This document shows, in pieces, positions 44,926 through 55,025 of a DNA stretch of 64,000 nt. Source of the stretch: Cyanophora paradoxa (Eukaryota > Glaucocystophyceae > Cyanophorales > Cyanophoraceae); assembly GCA_004431415.1 (NCBI GenBank), contig QPMI01000679.1:1-64000 (forward strand). The letters are read 5' to 3'. The position numbers and the translations under genes were made by a program. Numbering within the stretch: the stretch's first letter is position 1; each line of letters opens with the position of its first letter. The notes below the pieces were generated by a model. That model was not told where the DNA came from and searched no databases. It saw only the letters and a list, made by a program, of their open reading frames with translations.

Positions 44926-45387
44926 TCAAATTCGAGCTAAATTAATATTCGAGCATTTTTGGGGAGGGTACCTTTTTTGCCTCCACGATTTTCAGAGTTT
45001 CACTGACCGATACGGCCCCCCGCCCCCGTCTCATGATCATGATCACGTGGGACGGTCGGGGACCTGGGCGACACTAAGGGCGACACTAAGATCATGATCA
45101 TGAGGCTAGGGGTTGAACGTTAACAAGGGTATATATAGAGAAAGACTGCTCAAAGGCTGACTTGGGGCTTGCAATTGCAATTGGAGCCGGAGGGGCTCCT
45201 GAAAGGCCGAGGAGCGCGGCGAGGCTGCGCTGGACCTTATCCTTGGCGCATCAGCATGTTTTATTATATTAACCGAAATATACACTATAATTATCAGTTG
45301 CAATCCGATATTGTACGATATCCGCTAGCTATTGCGCATATATGCTAGCTATAGCTATAGTAGCTTGCCAAGTTGCAATTGAACAGG
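44926..45387. other. Intergenic, palindromic
   Basis: TCATGATCATGATCACGTG (near 45032) and GATCATGATCATGAGG (near 45091) are prominent. An AT-rich stretch with AGCTAGCTATAGCTATAG follows and borders the 3' end of the minus-strand gene. No coding segment is recognised. Confidence 0.5.
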
Positions 45388-46255
45388 TTACGACCGCAGC
45401 AGCTCTTCGCAGGCCATCGCGAGCGCCGCGGCGATCGCGAAGGCGCCGAAGGAGAATCCCACGTACACCCAGCGCGCCGGGGAGGTGGAACTGGCGGCGC
45501 CGCGGTTGCGCCATATGAAGACGTCGTCGCCGGTCGCGTACGTCTTGTTAGGGTCGTAATCGGATAAAGAAGGGTCGTAATAAGGGCTGGCAACTTGGAA
45601 CTGTTCGCGAGATGTGTGAGCCACGTGTATATATACGTACTTCTGTATTCGATGTACAGCGTAGAGCCTCGGAGAGCGGCCGGATCTGGAACGCACCGGC
45701 GTTGGCGTCGGCAAGGGCCTCCGCGTTGGCGTGGGCGCGGGCCTCCGCGAGGGGTTCGGGTCCTGACTCGGGATCGGGCGTCTGGTGGGGCTCGGCCGCG
45801 GGCTCGGGCTCGGGCTCGGGCTTGGGCTAGGGCTCGGCCTCCTGCTGGGGCTCGGCGACGGGGTGGCGGATGCGGGGGCGGCTTGCGAGCTCGAGTTTGA
45901 ATTCGACGGGGGCAACGCGGTGGGCGTCGCGGCCGGCCCGAGACCTGGGATCTCCGACGGGGCTGGGCTGGGCGACGGGCTCGGAGTTGGAGTCGGAGAT
46001 GGGCTGCCGAATTCGAATATTCGATGGATGCAAGTAATCAGCTCATATAGCTCAATGAGCATCCGCAGACAAATGCACTTACGTCGCCGTGGCCGGGATG
46101 GGTTGTACGCAGACGCCGGTTTGGAATCCGGTTGGGAAGCACAGTTGAAATCCATACGGTATACAATCGGCACTGTTGGTGCAGCCTATGGCACCTACGC
46201 CGCCCAAGAGGGCGGCCGCCAGCACTGCGACGAGGACGCGCCCGATCATGACCAT
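45388..46255 (-). CDS. Type I membrane protein with Cys-rich head, long Ser-Pro repeat stalk and C-terminal membrane anchor
   Basis: Exon 1 (46083-46255) encodes signal peptide MVMIGRVLVAVLAAALLGGV followed by a small Cys module (CTNSADC...LCF...GVC) and ends at a canonical GTAAGT donor. Exon 2 (about 45675-46008) is a stalk of about 110 residues rich in SPSPTPTPSPSPSP, RRPSPSPSP and NPSRRPAPTPT. After a short intron ending GCGAACAG, exon 3 gives YYDPSLSDYDPNKTYATGDD and VFIWRNRG, then a membrane span VGFSFGAFAIAAALAMA and a stop at 45388. The NKTYATGDDV part resembles the W/Y..Y..GD.V strand of small carbohydrate-binding modules (weak). SP stalks are usual substrates for prolyl hydroxylation and O-glycosylation. 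It belongs with the 31-32.5 kb gene as a second member. Confidence 0.68.
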
Positions 46256-47165
46256 ATGCTTCGAATTCGTAAACGTACGCGTATCGGCCATGAGCGCTCT
46301 GGTTATCGTAGCTATAGTATTGTTATCGTATACGTAGCTATAGTATGCATATGGCGGAATTCGACCAGGCGGCACTGCGACAGAGCAGCCCGGCGGCCTG
46401 ACAGCCTCAGCTACGTGCTTGGTAAACGTACGTATACGCGTACGCGTATCGGCCATGAGCGCTCTGGTTATCGTAGCTATAAAATGGTTATCGTAGCTAT
46501 AGTATGGCGGAATTCGATCGCGACCAGGCGCCACTGCGGCAGAGCAGCATATAGCTAGGCCTGACAAGTCGTGCAAGTATACGTACGAGTTGAACCGTGC
46601 AACGCGGTATACGTAATCATTGAATTTCTGCGGTACGTACTACACGAGCAGTATACTAGTTGCAGAACTTCGGATTTTACATCGATGTTGGTGATCACAT
46701 CACTGCTTAACATCGATATCATGTCACAGTGTCATGATAATATCACTGCTTGCGACGCCGATCGAATGTTAATATGTTTTGGCCAGTTTTCATTGTTTTT
46801 TCGCCGGGAATTCGAATCGGGGCGATGGAAAAGACGAAGCCGGCGCCGGTTTTTCATAGAAACTTGAAAATTGAACTTTTCAAGTCTCCACATAACATGC
46901 TAAGAGGCTAGTAGGAGTCTATAACCGCTGAGCTAGGAGCCTAGGACCCGGCAAAGACCCGAACTTCGGAGTTCGAACTTCGGATCGGAGTTCGAAATTC
47001 GCGATCGGAGTTCGAACTTCGGAGTTAACGTTAACGTTTGAACGTTCAACGGTTTAATTTACCGTATACGTAGTACTTCGAGTTTGAACTTGGAAAACTT
47101 AACGTACGCGGCGCGTGGATTATCATTCCACAAAGCCCGAGTCACCGAGTCATATCGTGTCCGAC
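46256..47165. promoter_or_regulatory. Upstream region of the membrane-protein gene, with a duplicated segment
   Basis: Two direct copies of a segment of about 125 bases (46269-46391 and 46422-46552) lie immediately upstream of the start codon. Beyond them is AT-rich DNA with paired GGAGTTCGAA(C/A)TTC words (46975-47025). No conserved exon is seen from 46570 to 47165. Confidence 0.5.
46269..46552 (+). repeat. Direct duplication upstream of the SP-stalk membrane protein
   Basis: Both copies contain GTATCGGCCATGAGCGCTCT, GGTTATCGTAGCTATA, TATGGCGGAATTCGA and GACCAGGCG(G/C)CACTGCG(A/G)CAGAGCAGC in the same order. The first starts about 46269, the second about 46422. They differ by a few substitutions and short insertions, so the duplication is not fresh. 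Confidence 0.85.
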
Positions 47166-47345
47166 GGTCACTCGAAGACGTCGACGGGGACATCTTAATT
47201 AATAAGCTTGATCCATAGCCACGTGTGCGGCCGCGGGCGGATGATTCGAGTGAGGCCGCGTAAAAGGGCGTAAAAAATTCGAGCCGCCGGCGCCAGCGCT
47301 AGCACTCGGCGCGCGCGCCAGCGATCGCGACCGGCGCGCTAGCAT
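47166..47345 (-). pseudogene. Decayed copy of the last exon of the exonuclease gene
   Basis: Plus-strand words CACTCGAAGACG, ATAGCCACGTG, GGGCGGATGATTCGAGTGAG and AAATTCGAGCCGCC occur in the same order as at 47483-47582, which is the last exon and 3' flank of the exonuclease gene. An extra T in the AAATTC run and insertions break the reading frame. The copy lies directly downstream of the functional exon. Confidence 0.7.
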
Positions 47346-47512
47346 GCGCATGCGTGTCGAGGACCTTATATATAATTACGCCACGCATGCATGCATGCGT
47401 GCACGTGTGATCTCTAGATCTGAGTCCCTGAGTTAGATTTTCAGAGTCCTAGTTTTAATTTATTCGACATTTCTTATACGAGTCACTCGAAGACGGCCGG
47501 GGAGATTTTGAT

Positions 47513-49054
47513 CTATAGCCACGTGGAAGGGCGGATGATTCGAGTGAGGCCACGCATAAGGGCGTAAAAATTCGAGCCGCCAGCGTTCGAATTCGGCGCG
47601 CCAACGATCGCGACCGGTGCGATAGCTGTAGCGCTCGGCGCGAGTTCGAAGAGGGCGGGGTCGAGGCGGGCGCCTTCGCCCCCGCGGCCGCCCGGCGCCT
47701 GCCGGTCGTTCGCCTCCGGCGCGTCTCTGCCCGCCGCTCCCTCCCTCAGAGAATTTCAAAGGAGAGCGGGTGCTCTGGGTAGATGTAATTAAATCTAAAT
47801 CTACAGCAAGACCGGACCGCACCGGAAGAGGGCGACGTAGCGGGCGGAGGCGCGGCGGGCGAGCGCGAGGTCCTGCGCCTGGAAGCCGGCCGTGAGGTGG
47901 TCCGCCAGTGGCCCCAGGAGCGCCACGTCATAAGCCGCGTACCTGCTCAGATCAGGTCAGATCAGATCGGATCGAAATTTGATCTGGATCTAATTTATAG
48001 ATCAAATCGCGCACTTGACGAGGTCCTCGCCGAGGGGCCGCCGCTCCCAGAGCCGCAGGTCGGAATCGAAGCGGGCCGAGACGCTGTCCTTCAGCCGCTG
48101 AGCCTCCTCGAGGCCGCGCATGAGGCCGGAGTCCGCCAGCACGCGCTTGAGGCCGGCGACGTAGTCGGGGAGCCGGCCCCGCCGCCCGTCCATGCGCCAC
48201 TTCAGCGCGTGGCAGAGCTGCGTGTCGAGGACGTTCTGCAGCGCCACGCCGTGCTGGTGGTACAGCTGCGCGCTCGGGCCAGACGCAGGCATCAGTTGCA
48301 GGCGAATTCAAGTTCAAGAAATATTCCAAAGTTCGAGTAGACGTCTTCAAAACATTTTATAATTTATCCGCGCGCACCGCGTCGCTGTCCCGCCTAGGGC
48401 CTGCAGTCGTGGAAGAGTTTGAGCACGGATGGGTCGGCCAGGATACGGGCGAGGCCCTGCAATAATTCGAATTCGTTCGGATCGCAGCATGCATGTGATC
48501 ATGATAAAGTTCGATTTCGCGCAAGAGACGTTCGCAATTTGCAAGCTTAAGCTTCAAGCGGCTGCAGCCGATCGCGCGCAAGGCCTAATTATATAAATCG
48601 GCTGATCGCGCGCAGCCGATCAAGTTCCGAAGCTCAATTTCGCGCAAGGCCTAAATCATTAGAGCAGCCGAGGGCGCCCGCACCGTGGGGAGGCGCCTGA
48701 GGGCGACGACATCGAAGGCGTACACGCGCAGGGACGGGTCCTCCGGGTCGGCCACCTGCTTCCCCCCGCCCGCACGATCAGATCTAGATCAAGGCCTAGA
48801 CCGTAAACGTAGGCCCGCCCTGTGGCCGAGCTCGAGGCCGCGCGCGCCTGGACGAGGCAGAGGCGCCCGCGGCGGCTGAGGTCGACGCCCTCGCAGTCCA
48901 CCGCGAGCCGCGCGGCGCCCCTCAAATTCCCCAGCGCAATCTCCGCCACGTCCGGCGTGTCGATCAGGTGGAAGAGCCCGTCCGCGGGGGCGGAGATCGA
49001 GGGCCCGCCGGGTTTGCGGGCGGAGACCACGCGAGCGCTGTAGACGCCCGCCAT
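47513..49054 (-). CDS. DEDD-type 3'-5' exonuclease (EXD1/Egalitarian-like)
   Basis: Start Met at 49054 (MAGVYSARVVSARKPGGPSI). Exon 1 contains LIDTPDVAEIALGNLRG and the exonuclease I motif LAVDCEGVDLSRRGRLCLVQ (D-x-E). The next exon gives ADPEDPSLRVYAFDVVALRR. Then come GLARILADPSVLKLFHDCR (motif II, D) near 48400-48460, and QLYHQHGVALQNVLDTQLCH and ALKWRMDGRRGRLPDYVAGL near 48010-48270. The next exon, from about 47949, reads YAAYDVALLGPLADHLTAGF, the Y-x3-D motif III. A final exon (about 47513-47757) ends in NFYALMRGLTRIIRPSTWL. The order matches EXD1/Egalitarian-type domains (DCEGVDL signature). RNA or DNA processing is inferred. Fragments of two of its exons lie scattered downstream. Confidence 0.75.
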
Positions 49055-49314
49055 TCGAAGCGCTATAGCATAGCTAGTCGGGGCCGGCTGCGGAGCTAGT
49101 GCGTGCCGACTCGGTGCAACGTTAACCGAGTCAGTCACCTTCGGACTCGGTCGGAAATTCGACCGAATTCGAAACCGGGGGTACAAGTACGTATACTGCC
49201 CTGCCCTCCTCCCCCGCGGCCCGCCGCGTGGGACTAGCAATTATCAGCAGAAATCTGAAGAGCCCGCTCGAAGAAGTATTCGTCTTATTTCAATTTTAGG
49301 AGAGCCCTAGGCCT

Positions 49315-52300
49315 TCACTCGAAGACGGGGGAGAGGGCGTCGAGGAGGCAGGCGCAGGCGGGGCAGGCGCCCTCCCCGTCGAGCACCGCCGGCCCGCACG
49401 CCCCGCACACCACGTGCCCGCACGGCTGCAGGCACGCCACCGCCGCCGGCGACCGCGGGCCCGCCCGCCCGCACCGCGGGCAGCAGAAGCGCGGCGCCGC
49501 CGGTGCCGCTTGTGGCGGGGCGCAGGCGGCGGCGGCGGCGGCGGCGGCGGCGCGGAGGGAGGCGACGAGGGCGGCGGCGGAGGCGAGGGCGGCCTCAAGG
49601 GCGGCCAGCGCCTCGGGGGAGAGGGCGTCGAGGGCCGCCTCGTCGACGCGGGGCGCGGGGCCGACGGGGGCCGCCCAGTAGAGCAGCGGCGAGATGCCGG
49701 CGAGGGGCGCGCGGCACGCCGGGCACGTCGCCGCGCCCCGCGCGTCAAACACCGCCCTCCCGCACGGCTCGCAGACCTGTCCACGAAGCGGATCCCGGAC
49801 CAAAGTCAGAACTATTCGCAAGGGCTGCGGAGCGCTAGCGCCAGCGGACCGTGTGGCCGCAGGGCTGGAGGCAGCTGCGCTCGTGGCGTCCCGCAGCGTC
49901 AAAGCAGAGGGGGCACTCGGGCCCGCGGGCGGCGGCGGCGGCGGCGAGGCGCCGCTCTGAGACGCGCCAGAGCGCCTCGTGCAGCTCCCGCGCGAGGGGA
50001 CCCAGCGCCTCCGCCGGCAGCGCCCGCAACCGCGCCGCGTCAACGATGACGCGCAGCCCCGCATCGCCGTCGGGCCGCGGAGCCTTCTCCGCCCCCGCCC
50101 CCTCCGCCCCGCCCCCGCCTCCTCCGCCCCATCCGTCTGCGTCGCTGCGCTGCGCGCGGCAGACGTCGTGGACGGCTGCGCCGCCGCCGCGCGCAGCTCC
50201 GAGTCCGTCTGGGCCGCCGCGTCCCGCCGCTCGGGCGGCGCGGGGCCGCCGCCGCCGGCGTCGGCCACCGCGCGGGCGTCTGAAGGAGAAGGCGCCGGGG
50301 GCGCCGTCGAAGAGGGCCCGTCGCCCGCACCTGCGCCGGCGCTGATCATGAGAGGACTTCAAATAAAAGAATCTAAAATCCAGAGGGCCTGCGGGATGCA
50401 GCGGCGCACCGTCAACGTCGTCCGGGCCAGGGGGAGGAGCAGCGGCGGCGGCGGCGGCGCCCTGCTCGGCCCAGCGGGCGCGGAGGCGGCCGAGGAGCAG
50501 CCCCGCCACGCCAGCGCCAGCGCCGCTCAAGCTCTCCGCGGCGCCCTCCTCCAGCTCGGCCTCGAGGGGGTTCCCCGAGAAATCGCACTGGGCCGGGTCC
50601 AGCTCGGCCAGGCCGCCCAGGGCCGCCGGGAGCCCCGCCAGGCTCAGCCGGTTGCGGGCCACGGAGAGGGACCGCAGGTTTGAAAGGCGCCCCAGCGACT
50701 CGGGCAGCGCCTCCAGGAGGTTGTCGGAGAGGTCCAGGAGGCGCAGGCCCGGGTACGAGGCGAAGTCGACGCCGTCGAGGGAGAGGAGCGCGTTGCCGGC
50801 GAGGTGGGCGGCCGCCACGCCCGCCGGGCCCGCCTCCTCGAAGGCGGACGAGGGCCAGACCGCGAGGCCCCGCCAGGAGGCGTCCAGCGCCCCGCTCGCC
50901 GCGTCCCAGCTCCACTCGTCGCCCCAGCTCTGCCCCAGCGATCGGAACGCGGGCGCGGGGCGCGGCGCGAGAGGCTAGGGTAGAGAGAGAACAAGGCTGC
51001 GCGCACCAGCCGGCGGGACGACCCGGTGGCGCCGGGCGAGGCCGGCGCCGGCGGAGGCGCGACGTCGACGGCGACGCTCACGTCCACAGCGGGAGGCGCG
51101 CCCCCGGTCTCCGCCTCGATCACGTGCACAGGCGCAGCGCGCGTCGCCGCCTGCACGAGGCGCGGGTCACGCGACCCGTGAAAGACCTGGCCGAGCAGGC
51201 TCCGGCACCTCTGTTTGCTGCGCCTCCGCACGCTCGCCTGCTGCAGGAGCCGCCGTCTCAGGAGCGAGCCCCGCCTCTTCCGTGACTGCATCGCGAATCA
51301 AACGCGGCGCCGCCCTGGCGGCGAATTCTCGAGGCGGAGCGCACCGGCGGCGGCGGCGGCGGCGGCGGCGGCAGCGGCGCTGGAGCGAAGGTGCGCGAGG
51401 ACGGCGTCGCCCGAGGCGCGGGCCTCGGGCGGGAGGGAGCCGAGCGGGTTGCCCGTGCACGAGAAGACGAGGAGGCGGGGCAGGGCGGCCAGGGCCGGCG
51501 GGAGGGCCTCCAGGCGGTTGTCGTCGAGGGCGAGGTAGGCGAGGGAGGCCGGGAGCTCGGCGGGGAGCGAGGCGAGGCGGTTCGAGTCCAGCGCGAGGCG
51601 CTCGAGGCGGACGAGGCGGGCGAGGGAGGCGGGGAGGGCGGCGAGGGCGTTGCGGGAGAGGACGAGCTCGACGAGGCCGGAGAGGTCCCCGATCGACTCG
51701 GGCAGCGCCGTCTGCGATCGAGGGCCGTGATCGTGAGCCCGAGGCGCAGACAGAACAAAGAAACAAGACGGATCCGGAGATCTAGACCTAGATTGCGATC
51801 TAGATCGGGTCTCGATCTGTTTTTGATCCGGATCAAATCCTCCTCCTCCTCCGGGCCGCGCGCACCAGGAGGTTGTCGTCAAGGCAGAGGGTCTCGAGGC
51901 CGGAGAAGCGCGCGAGGTCGGGGCCGGGCACCGACGGGATGCTGTTCCGCGAGAGGAGGAGGCCCCGGACGTGCTTCGGGTCGACGCCGCCGTTGAGGAG
52001 GAGGAGGGCGCCCGGCCACTCGGCCAGCCCCGCCTCCTCCAGCTCCCACGCGGCGCGGGCGGGGCGCCACCGCCCCGCCAGCCGCTGCCGCTGCTGCTGC
52101 TCGGGCCCGGGGGCGACGGCGGGCGGCGGCGGCGCAGGCGGCGGCTCCGCCCTCGAGGCCGCGGGCTTCTCCGCCTTCGCTTTGGCCATGGAGCGAAGGT
52201 AGCCGAGGAGGGCCCGCGACTCGCCGCGGGCGCTCGCCGGGATCCACCGCAGCGGGTTCCCTGCGCAAAGCGTCACTAGAGGATTTGCTTTGATCTTGCT

Positions 52301-54477
52301 GGGCGGGCAGGCGCCGCGCCTGCAAACGAGGAGAGGGCCGCCTGGAGCTTGGGGAGCGTCCCGAGGGCCGCCGGCAGCGAGTCGAGGAGGTTGTCGTCGA
52401 GGCAGAGGGCCGCCAGCGAGGCGGCGCCCTCCACCGGCGGCAGCGACGCGAGGCGGTTGGCGGGGGCCCGCAGCGCCCGCAGCTGCGGCAGGGCGAAGAG
52501 GGAGGCCGGGAGGGCGACGAGGCGGTTCCGGGAGAGGTCGATCTCCTGGAGGCCCGCGAGACCGGCGAAGGCGGACTCCGGGAGCGTCGCGAGGCGGTTG
52601 TCCGCGAGCAGCAGCGCCCGGACGCACTCGGGCCGCACGCGCGCCAGGCTCGCCTCGAGCTCGGGCCACGCCTCCAGGCCCTTCCTGGAGAAGTCCAGGC
52701 TCACCACGCCCGAGCCGCCGGCGCCGGCGCCGGCGCCACCGGCGCCCGCCGGCGGGTCGCGCTCGGCCTTCCTCGAAGGCTGCGAGCGAGCTCAGAGGCG
52801 GCGGCAGGAACCGGGGCGACGCCCCCCCTCGGGACCGGACCTTCGTCGAGGGAGCGGCGGGCGCCAGCGCTGCCCGAGCAAACCGGAGCGGCGAGCTCGA
52901 GTCAGAGGACGCCCGGGGACCGCGAACCCGGGAGCGGGCGCACCGGGGAGGCCGCACAGCGACCGGAGGTGCGTGAAAAGCGCCCTGCTGCTGGCCCGGG
53001 CCTCGGGGGGTACGCCGTCCAGGGGGTTCGGGAGCAGGACGAAGTCGGGGGAGGGGACACCGTCGGGCCCAACGGAGTGCGGGAGCATCGCCAGCTCGCG
53101 CGGCAGAGTCCTCAGCTGGTTTCCGGAGACGTCGAGGCGCCTGATGCTGCCGAGCCGGGGCACGGTCTGCGCGCCGATCTGCCAGAGCCGGTTGTCGGCG
53201 ACGTTCAGGTACGTCAGGCTGGACAGCTTGGCCAGGTCTTTCGGGAGGCTCTGGAGAACGTTCCCCTCCAGCCTGAGCTCGCGGAGCTGCGCGCAGTCGC
53301 CCAGGGGGGCCGGGACCGAGTCGATGCGGTTGTGCGCGAGATCCAGCACGTAGAGGGCCCGCAGCTGCCCGATGCGGGGCGGCAGCACGGCGATGCTGTT
53401 GTGCGAGAGGTCCAGCAGGCGCAGGTTCGTCAGCTCGCCGATCGCCGGCGGCAGCGCCGGCAGCCGGTTGTGGGAGAGGTTCAGGCTGACGAGGCTCGCC
53501 GCCGCGCCGGCGCGGGCGGTGGCGGCAGCCGGCCACGCGGAGAGCGAGGCGCGGGGCATGTGCAGCTCAGGTGAGCGCTCGCGATCGGCGGCGGCGGCCG
53601 CGGCGTCCGCCGGCCTGGAGGGGACGAGGGCGAGCGCCTGCGAGGGGGATGGGAGAGCCACCGCCTGCGCCCGCGGCCGCTCCCGTCAGCGCCGACGCGC
53701 ACGAGCTCGAGTTCGGGCACCGGCGAGCGTACCGGGGCCGAGGCGGAGGCTGGTGCGTCGGAGGAGTGGCCGCCGGCCGAGGTTGGTCGCGGCGGGGCGG
53801 GCGCGGGGAGCGGCGGCAAGGGCTGGGGCGGGCCGGCGGCGGCCGCGGGCGTCGCGCCCCCTGCGAGGGGCCGTCAACGACGGCCGCGGGAAGCTTCAGC
53901 ACAGACGATCGAACGCGCCGCTGGCGAAGAGTGGCCCGTGGGCCCTCGCGCAAAGGTACTCGAGGAGGGCGGCCGTGGAGGCCCGAGCGGCCTCCGGGAG
54001 GCGCGAGAGGGGGTTCCCGGCGAAGGAGCAGCGGGCGGGGTCGAGGGGAAGGCCCCCGAGCTCGACGGGGAGCCACTCGAGGCGGTTGGCGTCCACGCGG
54101 AGGGCGCGCAGGCTCGCCAGGCGGCCCAGCTCGGGCGGGAGGCTCGCCAGCTGGTTCCCGTGGGCCAGGAGCACTTCCAGGTGGACCAGCCGCCTTATCT
54201 CCTCCGGGATCGCCTGCGCGCGCCGGCGCCGTCAGCGGGCCGGGCCGGCCGGGATGGGGGTACCGGTCTCGGTGTGATTTGATCTGCGCGCCTGCAGCTG
54301 GTTGTGGCTCACGTCCAGCTCGGTCAAGTTGGCAACCCAGTAGAGGCCGGCGGCCCCCGAGCTCGGGCTCCGGAGGTCCCGCAGCCTGTTGTGGGCGAGC
54401 CGCAGGCAGAGGATCCGCTCGGGTCCGATGCGCGCGATGCGCTCCGCAGGCCACTGCTCAAGGCCCGTCGCAGACAC
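49315..54477 (-). CDS. Leucine-rich repeat protein with two C-terminal RING fingers (putative E3 ubiquitin ligase)
   Basis: From the 5' side: MSATGLEQWPAERIARIGPE with LRRs ...LTELDVSHNQLQ; LLAHGNQLASLPPELGRLAS and NPLSRLPEAARAS (53896-54174); about seven LRRs in 52960-53560 (SLNLSHNRLPALPPAIGEL; YVLDLAHNRIDSVPA); further LRRs at 52276-52707, 51840-52060, 51370-51715 and 50560-50815. Each block closes with GNPL..lP..AR.S..ALL.yLRS, a repeated cap module. The C-terminus has a first RING, CPLCFDAAGRHERSCLQPCG split by an intron from CEPCGRAVFDARGAATCPAC, and a second, CCPRCGR...CLQPCGHVVCGACG...CPACACLL, ending at 49315. A Gly-rich stretch near 50090-50130 needs a frame change. The ORF is open upstream of 54477, so an earlier exon (DPRWNEERSTLDV, after a GCGCAG acceptor near 54516) may exist. 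Confidence 0.78.
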
Positions 54478-55025
54478 GTCAAGCGTTGAGCGCTCCTCGT
54501 TCCAGCGCGGGTCGCCCTGCGCAGCGGATCCTGGTTACATCCGCGCGCGCGCGGTGCGCAGCATGCAGGCAGTTGCAGATGTAGAAGCGCCGCACCGCGG
54601 CCGAGGGTGAGTCGGAACGCTGCATGGCGAAGGACGGCGGCGCGGCCACGGTCCATGATGGATTCATTCTCGCGCGCCCGCGCCGACGCTCCCGCAGCAG
54701 CAGCGCTCTCCCGCTCGCCGCCTCCCTGCCTCCGCACGGTCCGCCTGCACCCGGGCTCTCAGTTTGCGCCGAAAGCGAAGCGCGACGTACGCACAGTCCG
54801 CGCAGCCAACCGCACCAGCGCTCGCTCAGGGACCGCTCGGATTCTCCGATCGGCGACCCTACGGAATCAATCACACTCGAAGAGCAGCTCGCGCCGCGCA
54901 CGCCGCTTGCGAGGAGAGCCGACGCTGCTGGCGATGGATAGACGAACGTGTACCCCCCGCGAGTGGTTTGCCAGGTTTGCCTTGTTTGGCGGCGCCGTGC
55001 GGCCGGAGTGTGAACGCTGGCGACC
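54478..55025. promoter_or_regulatory. Divergent promoter region between LRR-RING and sugar-transporter genes
   Basis: The region separates two genes transcribed away from each other. Overlapping open frames exist on both strands (about 54480-55160), but neither shows a family pattern. Part may contain first exons of either gene. Confidence 0.4.

Noticed and set aside
45785-46558. Plus-strand frame of Gly/Leu repeats (GLGLGLGLG) opposite the SP stalk
   Set aside because: It is the antisense reading of the Ser-Pro repeat; only the minus strand has signal peptide, splice sites and membrane anchor.
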